From IMG/VR virus record IMGVR_UViG_3300009526_000021, positions 1-41,208 of that record: a DNA stretch of 41,208 nucleotides. The stretch is one strand, 5' to 3'. Source of the stretch: a virus. A model generated the notes under the pieces. The model had not been told where the DNA came from. It searched no databases and worked only from the letters and a program-made list of their open reading frames with translations. Position numbers and translations under genes: made by a program. How positions within the stretch are numbered: the stretch's first letter is position 1; every line of letters starts with the position of its first letter. This document shows positions 41,196-41,208 of the stretch, piece after piece.

Positions 41196-41208
41196 TGAGT
41201 AATAATAA
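41192..41208 (+). CDS. Possible start of the next rightward gene (cut by window edge)
   Basis: An ATG at 41192 overlaps the stop of the previous gene as ATGA, and a second ATG follows at 41195; only five to six codons (MMSNN) are visible. The coupled junction is the only support. Nothing can be said about its product. Confidence 0.25.

Overview
The window is a piece of a tailed-virus genome whose host is almost certainly a marine Flavobacteriia-type Bacteroidota bacterium. It is AT-rich, codes densely, uses the standard stop codons and has A-rich leaders with almost no Shine-Dalgarno sequence. Promoter candidates match the flavobacterial box TAnnTTTG (best copy: TTTG, 21 bp, TATCTTTGC). The virion proteins (terminase, long portal, scaffold, major capsid protein, ring/stabilisation proteins, muzzle-type protein) have the order and sequence character of crAss-like podoviruses. 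The marine Cellulophaga phage phi14:2 is the nearest kind of relative I can name from memory; no database search was possible.

Layout. Genes from 1 to 39917 all lie on the minus strand, so transcription runs right to left. First come a decoration-type protein behind a 290-nt noncoding leader (39084-39917), then small early-looking genes: GroES-like co-chaperonin, winged-helix-like protein, Zn-ribbon protein, HU/IHF-like protein (37543-38950). Next is packaging and head assembly: a possible small terminase, TerL, a SET-domain protein, portal, cell-wall hydrolase-like protein, scaffold, major capsid protein (27741-37431). After a terminator hairpin come two crAss-like neck proteins and an abundant-looking virion protein, then a second strong terminator. 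From 24424 down to 12217 lies a host-recognition block: a Cys-rich protein, a 2256-residue adhesin with SprB-like repeats, and fibre proteins, one with an internal 399-nt tandem duplication.

From 12217 to 8211 comes the most unusual part. Five tightly coupled genes all look aimed at the host envelope: a predicted outer-membrane beta-barrel, a 28-residue four-cysteine peptide, a single-TM coiled-coil protein, an exported thioredoxin fold lacking its CxxC, and a secreted protein with 15 Cys-bounded repeats and a C-terminus like a type IX secretion signal. The left end holds a small paralogous pair, lysis genes (M15 peptidase, three-TM-type holin), a metallophosphoesterase, three neck/ring proteins and the start of a muzzle-type tail protein cut by the window edge.

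At the right, a 462-bp noncoding, structured divergent region (39918-40379) separates this leftward block from rightward genes at 40380-40733 and 41004-41195. Those two genes share an identical 17-nt element 9-10 nt before their start codons. No tRNA, CRISPR, integrase or transposase was seen.
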